Below are positions 35,807-45,114 of a stretch of DNA of 64,000 bases, one piece after another (positions within the stretch are counted from its first letter, which is position 1; the number at the start of each line of letters is the position of its first letter). The position numbers were made by a program, and so were the translations under genes. This stretch comes from Acidobacteriota bacterium (GTDB taxonomy: Bacteria; Acidobacteriota; Terriglobia; Terriglobales; Acidobacteriaceae): NCBI GenBank assembly GCA_016196065.1, contig JACPYL010000010.1, positions 1 to 64,000 of the forward strand, read 5' to 3'. The notes under the pieces are model-generated. The model did not search any database. It was given only the letters and a program-made list of their open reading frames with translations, and was not told the origin of the DNA.

Positions 35807-37324
35807 GTGACCGAAGAAATCAAGCGAATTGGCGACTACGAAATTCTTTCTGAGCTAGGCGCAGGCGGAATGGGCCGGGTATACAAGGTCCGCAACACGA
35901 TTTCGGACCGTATCGAGGCCATGAAGATCCTGTTGCCCGACTTGGCTGGACGCCAGGAACTCGCTGCTCGTTTTCTTCGCGAAATCAAGCTTCTGGCCAG
36001 CCTGAACCATCCCAACATCGCGCAGCTGCGCACCGCCTTCACCAACGAAAACCAGTTGGTGATGATCATGGAGTACGTCGAAGGCGTGTCGATGGCGACT
36101 CACCTGTCGGGCGCGCCGATTTCGGTTGCCGACGCGATCAATTACATCGATCAGGTTTTGAACGCGCTCGGCTACGCGCATGAGCATAACGTCATCCATC
36201 GCGATATCAAGCCCGGCAACATGATGCTCACTCCGCAGGGGCTCGTGAAGGTGATGGATTTCGGGATCGCCCGCTCGGATTCGGATCGCACGCTCACCCA
36301 GGCTGGGACAAGTCTGGGCACCGTGAATTACATGTCGCCAGAACAGGTGAAAGGCGAGGCCACCGATCCGCGCTCCGATATTTATTCCGTCGGCGTCTGT
36401 CTGTACGAGATGGTGACTGGCAAGAAGCCGTTTAATTCCGGCAGCGACTATTCGATTATGGCGGCGCACGTGAACGAAGTGCCCCGGCCCCCGGTGGAGT
36501 TTCAACCGGAACTTCCGCCTGCGCTGAATCAGATCATCTTGATCGCAATCGCTAAAGAACCAGCCCGGCGCTTCCAGACGGCAACCGCATTTCGCAACGC
36601 ACTGAACAATGTGCGGGGAACGTCTGCTGTGGCGGACGTCCAGGCGCCTGCGTTCGCTCCGACGGGGGATGCGACCGCGACCATGGGCCGCCCGGCATCG
36701 CCTGCGACTTCGGTGAGCCAGATTGCCTCTTTCGCGGCTGCGGTGCCCGCCGGAACGCAAGTGGCAGCGACTCCAAGCATTCCAATTCCGCCTCCAGCCC
36801 CGGCCAGTCACCGTGGCCTGTACATGACGCTCGGAGCGCTTATCGTACTTGCGGGCTTGGTATTTGCCGGAATCTACCTCCCTAAACGGGGGAAGGCCGA
36901 CGATCAGGCGCAAAAAGCCGTCGCGGCCCCGGCGCCCGCTCCGGTTGAACCCGCCCCTGCACCCGTCGTGGAAAACCCAGTGCCAGAGGCCCCTGTCGTC
37001 CTTGCCAAAGGTGGTGGCAAGATGCACTCCAAGCAGGGAAGCGAAGACACGACCGCGAAGCAACTGGACGAGCTTCGCGACGAGATCGACCATCTCGCCG
37101 CCCGTGCTGCCTCTGTCAATGCCAGCCTCGATCGTCTCAAGCAGCAGCAGGCTGCTGCCGGATACGGACTGCGCGGCGATATGGCCGAGCGCGAGGAGAG
37201 TATGAAGATCAACCTCTCGCGCGCTCAGGACGCCGCCGAGCACAATGATCTCGCTAAGGCGCAGAAATACTATGACCGCACCACGGCCGACCTCGAGGCC
37301 CTCGAGCATTTTGTCGGACGTTAA
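35807..37324 (+). CDS. Membrane-anchored Hanks-type Ser/Thr protein kinase
   Basis: 505 residues, GTG start at 35807 behind CAGGAG. The kinase domain fills residues ~10-270: glycine loop GAGGMGRVY (18-26), Lys40 in AMKIL, catalytic HRD (131-133) with IKPGN, DFG (151-153) and GTVNYMSPEQ. A Pro/Ala-rich linker follows, then one membrane helix (~345-365, TLGALIVLAGLVFAGIYL), a second Pro/Ala-rich stretch and a C-terminal coiled coil (LDELRDEIDHLAARAASVNA). No PASTA repeats. All catalytic residues are present, so it should be active; the extracytoplasmic coiled coil may sense or bind a partner. Substrates are unknown. Confidence 0.9.
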   Translation: MTEEIKRIGDYEILSELGAGGMGRVYKVRNTISDRIEAMKILLPDLAGRQELAARFLREIKLLASLNHPNIAQLRTAFTNENQLVMIMEYVEGVSMATHLSGAPISVADAINYIDQVLNALGYAHEHNVIHRDIKPGNMMLTPQGLVKVMDFGIARSDSDRTLTQAGTSLGTVNYMSPEQVKGEATDPRSDIYSVGVCLYEMVTGKKPFNSGSDYSIMAAHVNEVPRPPVEFQPELPPALNQIILIAIAKEPARRFQTATAFRNALNNVRGTSAVADVQAPAFAPTGDATATMGRPASPATSVSQIASFAAAVPAGTQVAATPSIPIPPPAPASHRGLYMTLGALIVLAGLVFAGIYLPKRGKADDQAQKAVAAPAPAPVEPAPAPVVENPVPEAPVVLAKGGGKMHSKQGSEDTTAKQLDELRDEIDHLAARAASVNASLDRLKQQQAAAGYGLRGDMAEREESMKINLSRAQDAAEHNDLAKAQKYYDRTTADLEALEHFVGR

Positions 37325-37333
37325 GCAGCTCTC

Positions 37334-37363
37334 TTGACAACAGCGGCTCGCGCCGCTTACAAG
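37334..37363 (+). promoter_or_regulatory. Promoter of the sugar catabolic operon
   Basis: Consensus TTGACA (37334-37339) with TACAAG (37358-37363) after 18 bp. Transcription would begin near 37370, just at the palindromic operator, which fits control by a repressor. Confidence 0.5.
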
Positions 37364-37375
37364 GGTGTGCGAAAC

Positions 37376-37399
37376 GAAACCGGTTTCATTACCGGTTTC
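37376..37399. promoter_or_regulatory. LacI-type operator: perfect palindrome plus half-repeat
   Basis: GAAACCGGTTTC (37376-37387) is a perfect 12-bp palindrome with the CG-centred AACCGGTT core typical of LacI-family operators. After ATT the right part is repeated as ACCGGTTTC (37391-37399). The site overlaps the expected transcription start and lies 56 bp before the SIS gene. No LacI-family gene is in the window. Confidence 0.6.
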
Positions 37400-37442
37400 C
37401 AAGAAGGGGATCGGCTACCGCTCCTCGCCTGCGGTATGCAAT

Positions 37443-38519
37443 ATGACCCACTTTCTGCGTGACATCCTTCGCCAGCCACTCGAACTACAACGAGCGGTTG
37501 ATCACTTGTCAGGTCCCGGAAACGCCACACTACAGCAAGCCGCAACCGTGGTACGCGGCGCTCGCCACGTCTTTCTAACCGGCATCGGTAGCAGTTGGCA
37601 CGCGGCGCTGGCCGCAGCGCCATTGTTTTATCGCGGAAGGTGTCCGGTGTATCTGCGCGACGTCGCAGAGTTGTTGTACGGCGCGGAGTTTCCCCGCGAT
37701 TCGGTAGTTGTTGCGATCTCCCGCAGCGGACGCACCACGGAGATCGTGAGCTTGCTGGCAAAGGCCAGGGAAGCTGCGATCCCCGTGATCGGCGTGACCA
37801 ACGCAGCAGAGGGACCCCTTGCCGCCCAGGCGCAGATCCCGCTCGTCATTCCTGCCGAGCCTGACCACGCGATCTCGGTGAACACTTACTCCACGCTCGC
37901 GACCGCCGTGGGGGCACTGGCAGCAGCCACGGTCGATCAATTCAGTGCTGGGCTGGCGGATGCCATCAAATCCGGAATTGCGCAGACGGAGCGCGATATC
38001 CCCGGCTGGCAGCGGCAAATAGAGAACACCGCATGGCTCTCGCCCGGCGCCACAGTCTATTTTCTGGCACGCGGATGCAGTCTCGGCACAGCCCATGAGG
38101 CTCGTCTACTCTGGGAAGAAGGCGCGAAATCACCCGCCACCGCCATGAGCGCGAGCAGTTTCCGCCACGGCCCGCAGGAGATCTTCACCAAGACGACCCG
38201 CTTTGCACTCTGGATCGACGGCCATCGCATGCGTGAGGCAGACTTGGCGGTCGCGCGCGACCTGAAGAAACTTGGCGCGCCAGTCCTGCTGGTGGGCCAG
38301 AATCTGCCAGCGGACGCGGCCGATCTGGTTTTTCAAATCCCGCAGATGCCGCCAGATTGGCAGTTTATAGTCGATGCGATCCCTGCCCAGCTTGCTGCTG
38401 AACGATTGGCGCGATTGGCTGGAGTGGATTCCGACTCGTTCCGCCTCTGCTCTTATGTCGTGGAAGATGAATTCGGATTGTTGCCCGCAGAAGTCAGTGC
38501 GCCGAAGGATGCGAAATAA
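37443..38519 (+). CDS. SIS-domain sugar isomerase/deglycase-like protein (GlmS C-terminal type)
   Basis: 358 residues from ATG 37443; an upstream in-frame start at 37365 would run through the operator. It has two SIS domains, as in the isomerase half of GlmS, AgaS and FrlB. Visible are the sugar-phosphate binding TGIGSSWHAA and AISRSGRTTEIVSLLAKARE, and in the second domain GCSLGTAHEARLLWEEGAK followed by ASSFRHGPQEIF, whose Glu and His correspond to the catalytic pair. There is no glutaminase domain. It is the first gene after the LacI-type operator, so it probably acts on an amino-sugar or glycated sugar phosphate imported by the operon. Confidence 0.8.
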   Translation: MTHFLRDILRQPLELQRAVDHLSGPGNATLQQAATVVRGARHVFLTGIGSSWHAALAAAPLFYRGRCPVYLRDVAELLYGAEFPRDSVVVAISRSGRTTEIVSLLAKAREAAIPVIGVTNAAEGPLAAQAQIPLVIPAEPDHAISVNTYSTLATAVGALAAATVDQFSAGLADAIKSGIAQTERDIPGWQRQIENTAWLSPGATVYFLARGCSLGTAHEARLLWEEGAKSPATAMSASSFRHGPQEIFTKTTRFALWIDGHRMREADLAVARDLKKLGAPVLLVGQNLPADAADLVFQIPQMPPDWQFIVDAIPAQLAAERLARLAGVDSDSFRLCSYVVEDEFGLLPAEVSAPKDAK

Positions 38520-38547
38520 GGACTAGAATATCGCCGGAGGAAAAAAT

Positions 38548-39210
38548 ATGAGTCGGTTTCAACTTGGTCTGTGTACGCTTCTTTTGTTTGTGCCCCTCGC
38601 TTTGCAAGCGCAAGCGGGAGAGTGGCAGCAATTATTCAACGGAAAAGATTTGACCGGGTGGAAGCACGTCGGCCCCGGCAGTCACCGGGTAGAAGACGGA
38701 CTGATCAAGAGCGAAGGCGGCATGGGCCTGCTCTACTGGACGGGAGGCAAGTTAGGCAATTGCGTCATCCATGTGGAATACCGGATGCGTGACCACAACA
38801 GCAATTCTGGTGTCTTCATCCGCATTCCGCTCGAACCCCGCGAAGAATGGATGCCCGTGCACTACGGCTACGAAGTGCAAATCGACAACGAACCGGAGAA
38901 ATCCAACGAAGACGACTATCACATTACCGGCACTCTCTATTCGTTGACCAAGCCGCTGGCCAAGCCCGGCAAGCCTGGTCCGGAGTGGAACACGATGGAG
39001 ATCACTCTGGACGGCCCGCATACCGTTGTTGTGCTGAACGGTGTCAAAGTGACCGACTACAAGGAAGGCGATCCGGTCCCGGCTCGGAAGTTCCCCTTTG
39101 AGCCTCAACTTGGCCCGCGGCCTCTGGAAGGCTACATGGGATTGCAAAATCACAGCGACACCGACGTCGTGTTCTTCAAGTCAGTCGCCATCAAGAAATT
39201 GACAAAGTAG
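38548..39210 (+). CDS. Secreted DUF1080 (3-keto-glycoside hydrolase-like) protein
   Basis: 220 residues from ATG 38548 behind GGAGG. Signal peptide ends at LQAQAG. The body is the DUF1080 concanavalin-like domain: LFNGKDLTGWKHVG at the start, FIRIPLEP, YEVQIDN, WNTMEITLDGPHTVVVLNGV and the end IGLQNH-like GYMGLQNHSDTDVVFF. Members have been shown to cleave 3-keto-glycosides made by glucoside 3-dehydrogenases, the enzyme type suggested at 26149-28439. Here it lies between SIS and Gfo/Idh/MocA genes of one operon. Confidence 0.85.
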   Translation: MSRFQLGLCTLLLFVPLALQAQAGEWQQLFNGKDLTGWKHVGPGSHRVEDGLIKSEGGMGLLYWTGGKLGNCVIHVEYRMRDHNSNSGVFIRIPLEPREEWMPVHYGYEVQIDNEPEKSNEDDYHITGTLYSLTKPLAKPGKPGPEWNTMEITLDGPHTVVVLNGVKVTDYKEGDPVPARKFPFEPQLGPRPLEGYMGLQNHSDTDVVFFKSVAIKKLTK

Positions 39211-39241
39211 CAGCCTGACAACTCACGCCCCAGGAGGCTTC

Positions 39242-40600
39242 ATGACGAACAAAGATTCTCTATCACGCCGCAAGTTCCTAGGACTTAGTGCCGCAGCCGC
39301 GGGTGTCTCGCTGGCTGCGAACGCGATCCTGCTTGAACCCGAACCTCTTTTCGCATCCACTCGTGCTGTTGCTGCCAGTGATCGGCTGCGCTTTGGAATC
39401 ATCGGCATCGGCATGCAGGGATGCGGCCTGCTCGCCCAGTCCATTGAATTGCCCGGAATCGAGTGCGTGCGCGCCTGCGATCTTTACGATGGGCGCCACA
39501 CATTAGCTCGCGAAATCACCGGCAAAGCCGATTTGCCGGCAACACGCCACTATCACGAACTGCTCGAAGACAAGAACATCGACTGCATCGTAGCTGCCGT
39601 TCCGGATCACTGGCACAAGCAAGTTGTGATCGACACTGTCTCTGCGGGAAAAGACATTTACTGCGAGAAGCCGATGTCGCACACCGCCGCCGAAGGCGTT
39701 GATATGGCGGAGGCCGCGAAGAAAAACAATCGCATCGTGCAGATTGGCTCGCAACGCGTCAGTTCGCTGATCTGCAAAAAGGCCAAGGAGATTGTCGATC
39801 AGGGCATGCTCGGCGACCTGATGATGGTCGAAGGTTGGCTCGGCCGCAACGATCCGACCGGCGCATGGGAATATCCGCCGCCCATGGATCTTTCACCGCA
39901 AAACCTGGACTGGGATACCTGGCAAGGCACGGTTCCAAAGCGGGCGTTCAATCCTGAAATCTTCGCGCGCTGGCGCTGCTGGAAAGAGTACGGAACCGGC
40001 GTCGCAGGCGATCTGCTCGTTCATCTGGTCAGCGGCATGATGTTCGTTCTCAACTGGAACAAGGCGCCGGAACGCGCGATGGCGATGGGTGGAATACTGC
40101 GCTGGAAAGACGGTCGCAATATGCCTGACGTCCATGCCAGCCTCTACCAGTACGGCGAAATTCCCGTCTACATGCGCTTGAGCCTGGGCACGGAAATGCC
40201 CGAGACCTACCGCTTCCAGGGTTCGAAAGGCATTCTGGAGATGGGCGAGTTCGGTCTCAGCTTTACTCCGCAAGCCGGCATCGACACCGCTCCCAGCTAC
40301 TACGCTGGCGGCTTCCCGCATGCGATGCGCGATGCGTACGAGAAGAAGTGGCGCGCGGAGAACACTCCGAAACTCGGCCACGAACCGATGCCAGAGACGA
40401 TCACCTACAAAGGACCAGACTACGACGACATGCACCCGCACCTTTGGAACTTCTTCGAAGCCGTGCGTTCCCGCAAGCCGGTCGTTGAAGATGCAGTCTT
40501 CGGTCATCACGCTGCTCTCGCCTGCCACATGGCTAACGAATCGTATATTCGTAAACAGGCCGTGACCTGGGACGAAGCCAGCAGAACGATAAAAGGCTAA
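39242..40600 (+). CDS. Tat-exported Gfo/Idh/MocA family oxidoreductase
   Basis: 452 residues from ATG 39242 behind AGGAGG. Twin-arginine leader SRRKFLGLSAAAAGVSLAA. The Rossmann domain starts at ~40 with FGIIGIGMQGCG, and the family motif YCEKPMSHT supplies the catalytic Lys. The C-terminal half has the barrel-like sheet with GDLLVHLVSGMMFVLNW. Members oxidise or reduce sugars with tightly bound NAD(P); export with cofactor through Tat is known for this class. With DUF1080 upstream it fits keto-sugar conversion in the periplasm. Confidence 0.85.
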   Translation: MTNKDSLSRRKFLGLSAAAAGVSLAANAILLEPEPLFASTRAVAASDRLRFGIIGIGMQGCGLLAQSIELPGIECVRACDLYDGRHTLAREITGKADLPATRHYHELLEDKNIDCIVAAVPDHWHKQVVIDTVSAGKDIYCEKPMSHTAAEGVDMAEAAKKNNRIVQIGSQRVSSLICKKAKEIVDQGMLGDLMMVEGWLGRNDPTGAWEYPPPMDLSPQNLDWDTWQGTVPKRAFNPEIFARWRCWKEYGTGVAGDLLVHLVSGMMFVLNWNKAPERAMAMGGILRWKDGRNMPDVHASLYQYGEIPVYMRLSLGTEMPETYRFQGSKGILEMGEFGLSFTPQAGIDTAPSYYAGGFPHAMRDAYEKKWRAENTPKLGHEPMPETITYKGPDYDDMHPHLWNFFEAVRSRKPVVEDAVFGHHAALACHMANESYIRKQAVTWDEASRTIKG

Positions 40601-40608
40601 GCTAAGCT

Positions 40609-40643
40609 GGAGGGCAGACGCTGTTTACAAGCGTCTGCCCTCC
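40609..40643. terminator. Strong hairpin after the Gfo/Idh/MocA gene
   Basis: GGAGGGCAGACGC (40609-40621) and GCGTCTGCCCTCC (40631-40643) form a perfect 13-bp stem with a 9-base loop, 8 bp after the stop codon. There is no T-run, so it may be an attenuating or mRNA-end hairpin, or a dispersed repeat, rather than a classical intrinsic terminator. Confidence 0.5.
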
Positions 40644-40735
40644 CAGTATCGTTGGTATAGCGCTCCCATCGTCGCTCACACCGTTAACCCTAATCACTCT
40701 TAGTTTATTCAATCGTCACCTGGACCTCCCCATCC

Positions 40736-41656
40736 ATGATTGGCGCCGTTGATATCGGTGGCACGAAACTCTCGGTCGGCATCGTCGACGCGAATGGTGT
40801 CGTCCTGGCCAAGATGGACGCACCCACTGGCTCCGATTCCACCTATGCCGTTGGCCTTGAGCGTACTGCCAGCATGCTGCGCGAAACCGCAAAGCAAGCG
40901 GGCACGAATATTGCCGGCATCGGCATAGGATCAACCGGGCCCGTCGATCCGCTGACCGGAGAATATGGCGAAGTCGATTTCCTTCCGGATTGGCGGCACA
41001 AAAACCTGGTGAAGGATCTGGCCCAAGCCTTCGGCGTGCAGGTCGCCATCGAAAATGATGGCGATGCGGGTGCCCTGGGCGAAGCAGGATGGGGAGCGGG
41101 GAAGGGGCAGTCCCGCCTCATTTACGTCACAATCGGGACCGGGATCGGCGGGGGCATTGTCCTCGATGGCAAACTCTATCGCGGCGTCGATGGCGCGCAC
41201 CCTGAAGTCGGCCATCAGGTAATTGATCCCTCGGGACCGCTGTGTTCCTGTGGCTTCCACGGATGTTGGGAAGCCCTTGCGGCGGGTCCAGCGATGGTCG
41301 CGTGGTTCCAGGCTACTGACGACAAGCGTCGGCAGAACATTAGCGGAAAACAAATCTGTGAACTGGCGCTCGCTGGGGATCCCTCCGCTCTCCGCGTTGT
41401 GCAACGCGAAGGCCACTATCTTGGACTGGGACTGGCTAATCTGATCAATCTATTTACCCCTGACATGATTGTCCTGGGAGGTAGCGTGGCCAAGTGTGCC
41501 ATCCTGTTTCTCGAGGAGATTCGCCGAACTATCTGCCGGGGTTGCCGCTTTGTTCCCTATGAAAAGACAGTTCTTGCCCTCGCCTCACTTGGAGACGATG
41601 CGAACCTGATTGGAGCCGCCCGCGTCTGGCATCACAGGTTTGCGCAAGAAGTGTAG
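40736..41656 (+). CDS. ROK-family sugar kinase (glucokinase-like)
   Basis: 306 residues from ATG 40736. Phosphate-binding DIGGTK (residues 6-11), catalytic Asp108 in IENDGDAGA, and the second nucleotide loop TIGTGIGGGI. The ROK zinc site is complete: His160 with Cys170, Cys172 and Cys177 (CSCGFHGCWE), and Glu157 contacts sugar. No DNA-binding domain, so it is a kinase, not a repressor. It phosphorylates glucose, N-acetyl-sugars or a related hexose in the cytoplasm and sits just before the sugar importer gene. Confidence 0.88.
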   Translation: MIGAVDIGGTKLSVGIVDANGVVLAKMDAPTGSDSTYAVGLERTASMLRETAKQAGTNIAGIGIGSTGPVDPLTGEYGEVDFLPDWRHKNLVKDLAQAFGVQVAIENDGDAGALGEAGWGAGKGQSRLIYVTIGTGIGGGIVLDGKLYRGVDGAHPEVGHQVIDPSGPLCSCGFHGCWEALAAGPAMVAWFQATDDKRRQNISGKQICELALAGDPSALRVVQREGHYLGLGLANLINLFTPDMIVLGGSVAKCAILFLEEIRRTICRGCRFVPYEKTVLALASLGDDANLIGAARVWHHRFAQEV

Positions 41657-41688
41657 TATCCTCCCGAAGTTTGACGGCCAGATTTCCT

Positions 41689-42957
41689 ATGACAAGAAAC
41701 CGCACCATGGTCGCTCTGATCATGATCACGTTTTTCGTGATCTCACTGTTGACCAACATTCTCGGGCCGATCGTGCCCGACATCATTACCAGCTTCAGCC
41801 TGAGCCTGACCGCCGCTGCCTTTCTGGCATTCGCCTTCTTCATCGCGTTCGGAGTGATGTCCATCCCTGCCGGCTTCCTGATGGAGCGCTTCACCGAAAA
41901 ACCAGTGATGATCTGTGCCTTTGCTGCCGCTCTCGCGGGATCGCTCAGCTTCGCTCTCTTTCCGCAGTATCGCGTGGCGATGGGTTCGTATTTTGTGATC
42001 GGCGCCAGCATGGCCGTGTTGCAGGTCGCCATCAATCCCGTACTGCGCGTCTCCGGGGGCGAAGAAAACTACGCTTTCTACTCATCGCTGGCACAATTTG
42101 TATTTGGCAGCGCTTCCTTTCTCAGCCCGTGGATCTATTCCTATCTGGTCGTGAACCTCACTCATCGTACTCCGGACCAGAATGCGTTCTTGCATCTACT
42201 AGGGCGACTCACGCCAGCTGAACTTCCCTGGGCTTCCATCTACTGGATCTTCGCCGCTGCCACGCTCGTAATGATGGCGGTTTTGGGTGCCTCAAAATTT
42301 CCAGAAGTCCAGCACACCGCGGAGGAACGCGCTGGATCCTTTGACATGTATCGCCACCTCATGCGCAAGAAAGTCGTCTGGATGTACTTCATCGCGATGC
42401 TGGCCTATGTGGGCTGCGAGCAGGGAACTGCTGACTGGATTTCAAAGTTCCTGTCGCAGTATCACGGCTTTGATCCGCACACGACCGGCGCCGCAGCCGT
42501 CTCCTGGTTCTGGGGGTTGATGACGGCAGGCTGTCTGGTAGGAATGTTGCTGCTCAAGATCTACGACAGCCGAAGAGTTCTAATCGGTATTTCCATCGGC
42601 GCGTTGTGCTGCCTGACGCTGGCATTGTTTGGACCCGCACGGATCTCCGTCATCGCTTTTCCATCCATAGGCCTGTTCGCGTCGGTCATGTGGCCGATTG
42701 TGATTTCGCTGGCGTTAAATTCCGTTGCTGAATACCACGGATCATTCGCTGGAATCCTCGGCACGGGGATGGGAATCGGCGGCGCCGTTGTCCCGCTCAT
42801 TGTCGGGCGCATCGGAGATCACGTCGGCCTCCGCAGCGGCATGGCGTTTCTCTACTTCACCTTTGCCATTGTTCTCAGTGTCGGCTTTTGGGCCAACCCG
42901 CTCATCGCCAACGCCACGATTGATAGGAAGAAGGCAGCGCAAAATCCGTCGGAGTGA
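41689..42957 (+). CDS. MFS sugar transporter (FucP/glucose-galactose type)
   Basis: 422 residues from ATG 41689; a TTG at 41671 would add six residues. About twelve membrane helices. The N-terminal half has FAFFIAFGVMSIPAGFLMER and an acidic-residue-poor loop as in FucP-like porters, and QVAINPVLR matches the conserved Asn-Pro segment of that group. The C-terminal half ends with GIGGAVVPLIVGRIGDHVGL. It probably brings in a hexose by proton symport for the preceding ROK kinase. Confidence 0.85.
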   Translation: MTRNRTMVALIMITFFVISLLTNILGPIVPDIITSFSLSLTAAAFLAFAFFIAFGVMSIPAGFLMERFTEKPVMICAFAAALAGSLSFALFPQYRVAMGSYFVIGASMAVLQVAINPVLRVSGGEENYAFYSSLAQFVFGSASFLSPWIYSYLVVNLTHRTPDQNAFLHLLGRLTPAELPWASIYWIFAAATLVMMAVLGASKFPEVQHTAEERAGSFDMYRHLMRKKVVWMYFIAMLAYVGCEQGTADWISKFLSQYHGFDPHTTGAAAVSWFWGLMTAGCLVGMLLLKIYDSRRVLIGISIGALCCLTLALFGPARISVIAFPSIGLFASVMWPIVISLALNSVAEYHGSFAGILGTGMGIGGAVVPLIVGRIGDHVGLRSGMAFLYFTFAIVLSVGFWANPLIANATIDRKKAAQNPSE

Positions 42958-42985
42958 CAACGCAGGGATCTGATACAAGTCAGAA

Positions 42986-45088
42986 ATGAGAATGACAATC
43001 ACAACTGGAAAATGGTTCGCAGCGATCGTTCTTGTCTCGGCGCTTAGCTGGGGCGCGGAGCCTGGCAAGGATTGGCCCGTGTATGGCGGTGGTTCCTCCG
43101 GCCAGCGTTACTCGCCGCTCACCCAAATCAATCGCTCGAACGTCGCGCGCCTGCGAGTCGCGTGGACATGGGACGCCGCCGAAGGGCGTGGAGACTCGCA
43201 GACCCAACCGATCGTCATCGACGGCATTCTGTATGGCGTCACTCCGAAACATCACGTGGTCGCGCTCGATGGTGCGTCCGGAAAATTGCTATGGAAGTTT
43301 GACTCCGGAGTGGAAGGTGACGGACCTAATCGCGGCCTGACGTTCTGGTCGGATGGAAAGACCAAGCGCATGTTTGCCGCAGTGCAAAGCTGGGTCTATG
43401 CGCTCGATCCCGCAACAGGTAAGCCGATCCCCACATTTGGGGTTGCAGGGCGAATCGACCTTCGAGAAGAATTGGGACGCGATCCCTCCAAGCAATCGAT
43501 CGTACTCACGAGCCCCGGCATCGTTTTTAAAGACCTGCTGATCGTGGGCGGGCGCAATCCCGAGGCGCTCCCTTCGCCGCCCGGCGATATCCGTGCTTAC
43601 GATGTGCGCACGGGGAAATTGCGCTGGAGTTTTCACACCATTCCGCATCCCGGCGAACTTGGATACGAAACGTGGCCGAAAGAGGCATGGACCTACTCGG
43701 GATCCGCTAATAATTGGACCGGTATGGCGCTCGATCAGGAGCGCGGCATCGTCTATGTGCCAACCGGATCGGCGGCCACCGATTTCTACGGTGCGGATCG
43801 CGTTGGCGACAACCTGTTCGCAAACACGCTGCTGGCGCTCGATGCCGCGACCGGAAAACGCATCTGGCACTATCAGGCTGTGAAGCACGACTTGTGGGAT
43901 CGCGACTTTCCATCGCCGCCGACATTGGTCACGGTCGACCAAAATGGCAATCGCATCGACGCCCTAGCGCAGACCACGAAACACGGGTCGTTATTTCTAT
44001 TTGATCGGCAGACTGGTGCACCGCTCTATCCGATGGAATCGCAATCCGCTCCGGCGAGTTCTACTCCCGGCGAGGTGGCGGCCAAGACCCAGGTGCTGCC
44101 TGCCAAGCCCGCTCCATTCGCGCGCCAATTGTTGAGCGAAGACATGCTGACCACGCGCACGCCGGAAGCGCATCAATGGGCGGTCGAGCGCTTTCGCACT
44201 CTGCACAGCGCTGGACAGTTCGTGCCGTTCCGCGTCGGCCAGGACACGGTCATCTTCCCCGGATTTGACGGCGGCGCCGAGTGGGGTGGATCTGCCTATG
44301 ATCCCTCGACCGGGTTGTTGTATGTAAACGCCAACGATCTCCCGTGGACGTCGAGCCTTGTGGAGAATGAGGCTGGCAAGTCAGGACGGCAACTTTACCT
44401 TCGCAACTGTGCCAGTTGCCACGGCGATGATCGCACAGGCGCGCCTCCCCAATTGCCTTCACTCGTGAACATCGGACAGAAGCGAAGTGAAGAAGAGGTC
44501 GCGAAGATCGTCCGGGAAGGCTCTGGTCGAATGCCCGGATTTCCGTCATTACTTCCCGCAGACGTGAGCGCGCTCGTCGACTACGTCATAACGGGAAGGA
44601 GCAAGGAAATCGAAGTCGACGGAGATGTAGACCCGTCCGCAAAGTACCGGTTCACGGGATACCACAAGTTCCTCGATCCCGATGGCTACCCGGCAGTCGT
44701 CCCGCCATGGGGAACGCTGAATGCGATCAACGTCAACACCGGCGAATACGCATGGAAAATCCCCTTGGGAGAATATCCAGAGTTGGCTGCCAAGGGCGTC
44801 AAAGACACCGGGACAGAGAACTACGGCGGCCCCATCGTGACTGCGGGCGGCCTGGTCTTTATCGCAGCCACCAACTTCGATCGAAAATTTCGCGCCTTCG
44901 ATAAGACCACCGGAAACTTGCTGTGGGAGACGACACTGCCGATGTCCGGCAACGCCACTCCGGTTACATACGAAGTAGACGGACGCCAGTTTGTAGTTGT
45001 GCACGCCACTGGCGGAAAAGGCCGACCCACGGATCCAAGCGGAGGGATGTACGTGGCATTTGCGTTAGGGGAAGAAGAACAGAAGTAG
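42986..45088 (+). CDS. PQQ-dependent dehydrogenase with inserted cytochrome c domain
   Basis: 700 residues from ATG 42986 with a signal peptide ending SWGAEP. An eight-blade quinoprotein propeller is indicated by repeated LDxxTGK-type strands (VALDGASGKLLWKFD, YALDPATGKPIPTFG, LALDAATGKRIWHYQ, FRAFDKTTGNLLWETT). A cytochrome c domain is inserted at ~465-550, with haem motif Cys475-x2-Cys478-His479 and a likely Met ligand in GRMPGF. It would oxidise a sugar or alcohol in the periplasm and pass electrons to the respiratory chain. PQQ biosynthesis genes are not in the window. It is the last gene of the sugar run, 28 bp after the MFS gene. Confidence 0.85.
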   Translation: MRMTITTGKWFAAIVLVSALSWGAEPGKDWPVYGGGSSGQRYSPLTQINRSNVARLRVAWTWDAAEGRGDSQTQPIVIDGILYGVTPKHHVVALDGASGKLLWKFDSGVEGDGPNRGLTFWSDGKTKRMFAAVQSWVYALDPATGKPIPTFGVAGRIDLREELGRDPSKQSIVLTSPGIVFKDLLIVGGRNPEALPSPPGDIRAYDVRTGKLRWSFHTIPHPGELGYETWPKEAWTYSGSANNWTGMALDQERGIVYVPTGSAATDFYGADRVGDNLFANTLLALDAATGKRIWHYQAVKHDLWDRDFPSPPTLVTVDQNGNRIDALAQTTKHGSLFLFDRQTGAPLYPMESQSAPASSTPGEVAAKTQVLPAKPAPFARQLLSEDMLTTRTPEAHQWAVERFRTLHSAGQFVPFRVGQDTVIFPGFDGGAEWGGSAYDPSTGLLYVNANDLPWTSSLVENEAGKSGRQLYLRNCASCHGDDRTGAPPQLPSLVNIGQKRSEEEVAKIVREGSGRMPGFPSLLPADVSALVDYVITGRSKEIEVDGDVDPSAKYRFTGYHKFLDPDGYPAVVPPWGTLNAINVNTGEYAWKIPLGEYPELAAKGVKDTGTENYGGPIVTAGGLVFIAATNFDRKFRAFDKTTGNLLWETTLPMSGNATPVTYEVDGRQFVVVHATGGKGRPTDPSGGMYVAFALGEEEQK

Positions 45089-45114
45089 CGGTGGCGGGGG
45101 TAAGCGTTGGTATT

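Noticed and set aside
35855-37402. 515-codon minus-strand frame opposite the protein kinase
   Set aside because: Antisense shadow of a complete kinase with all catalytic residues.
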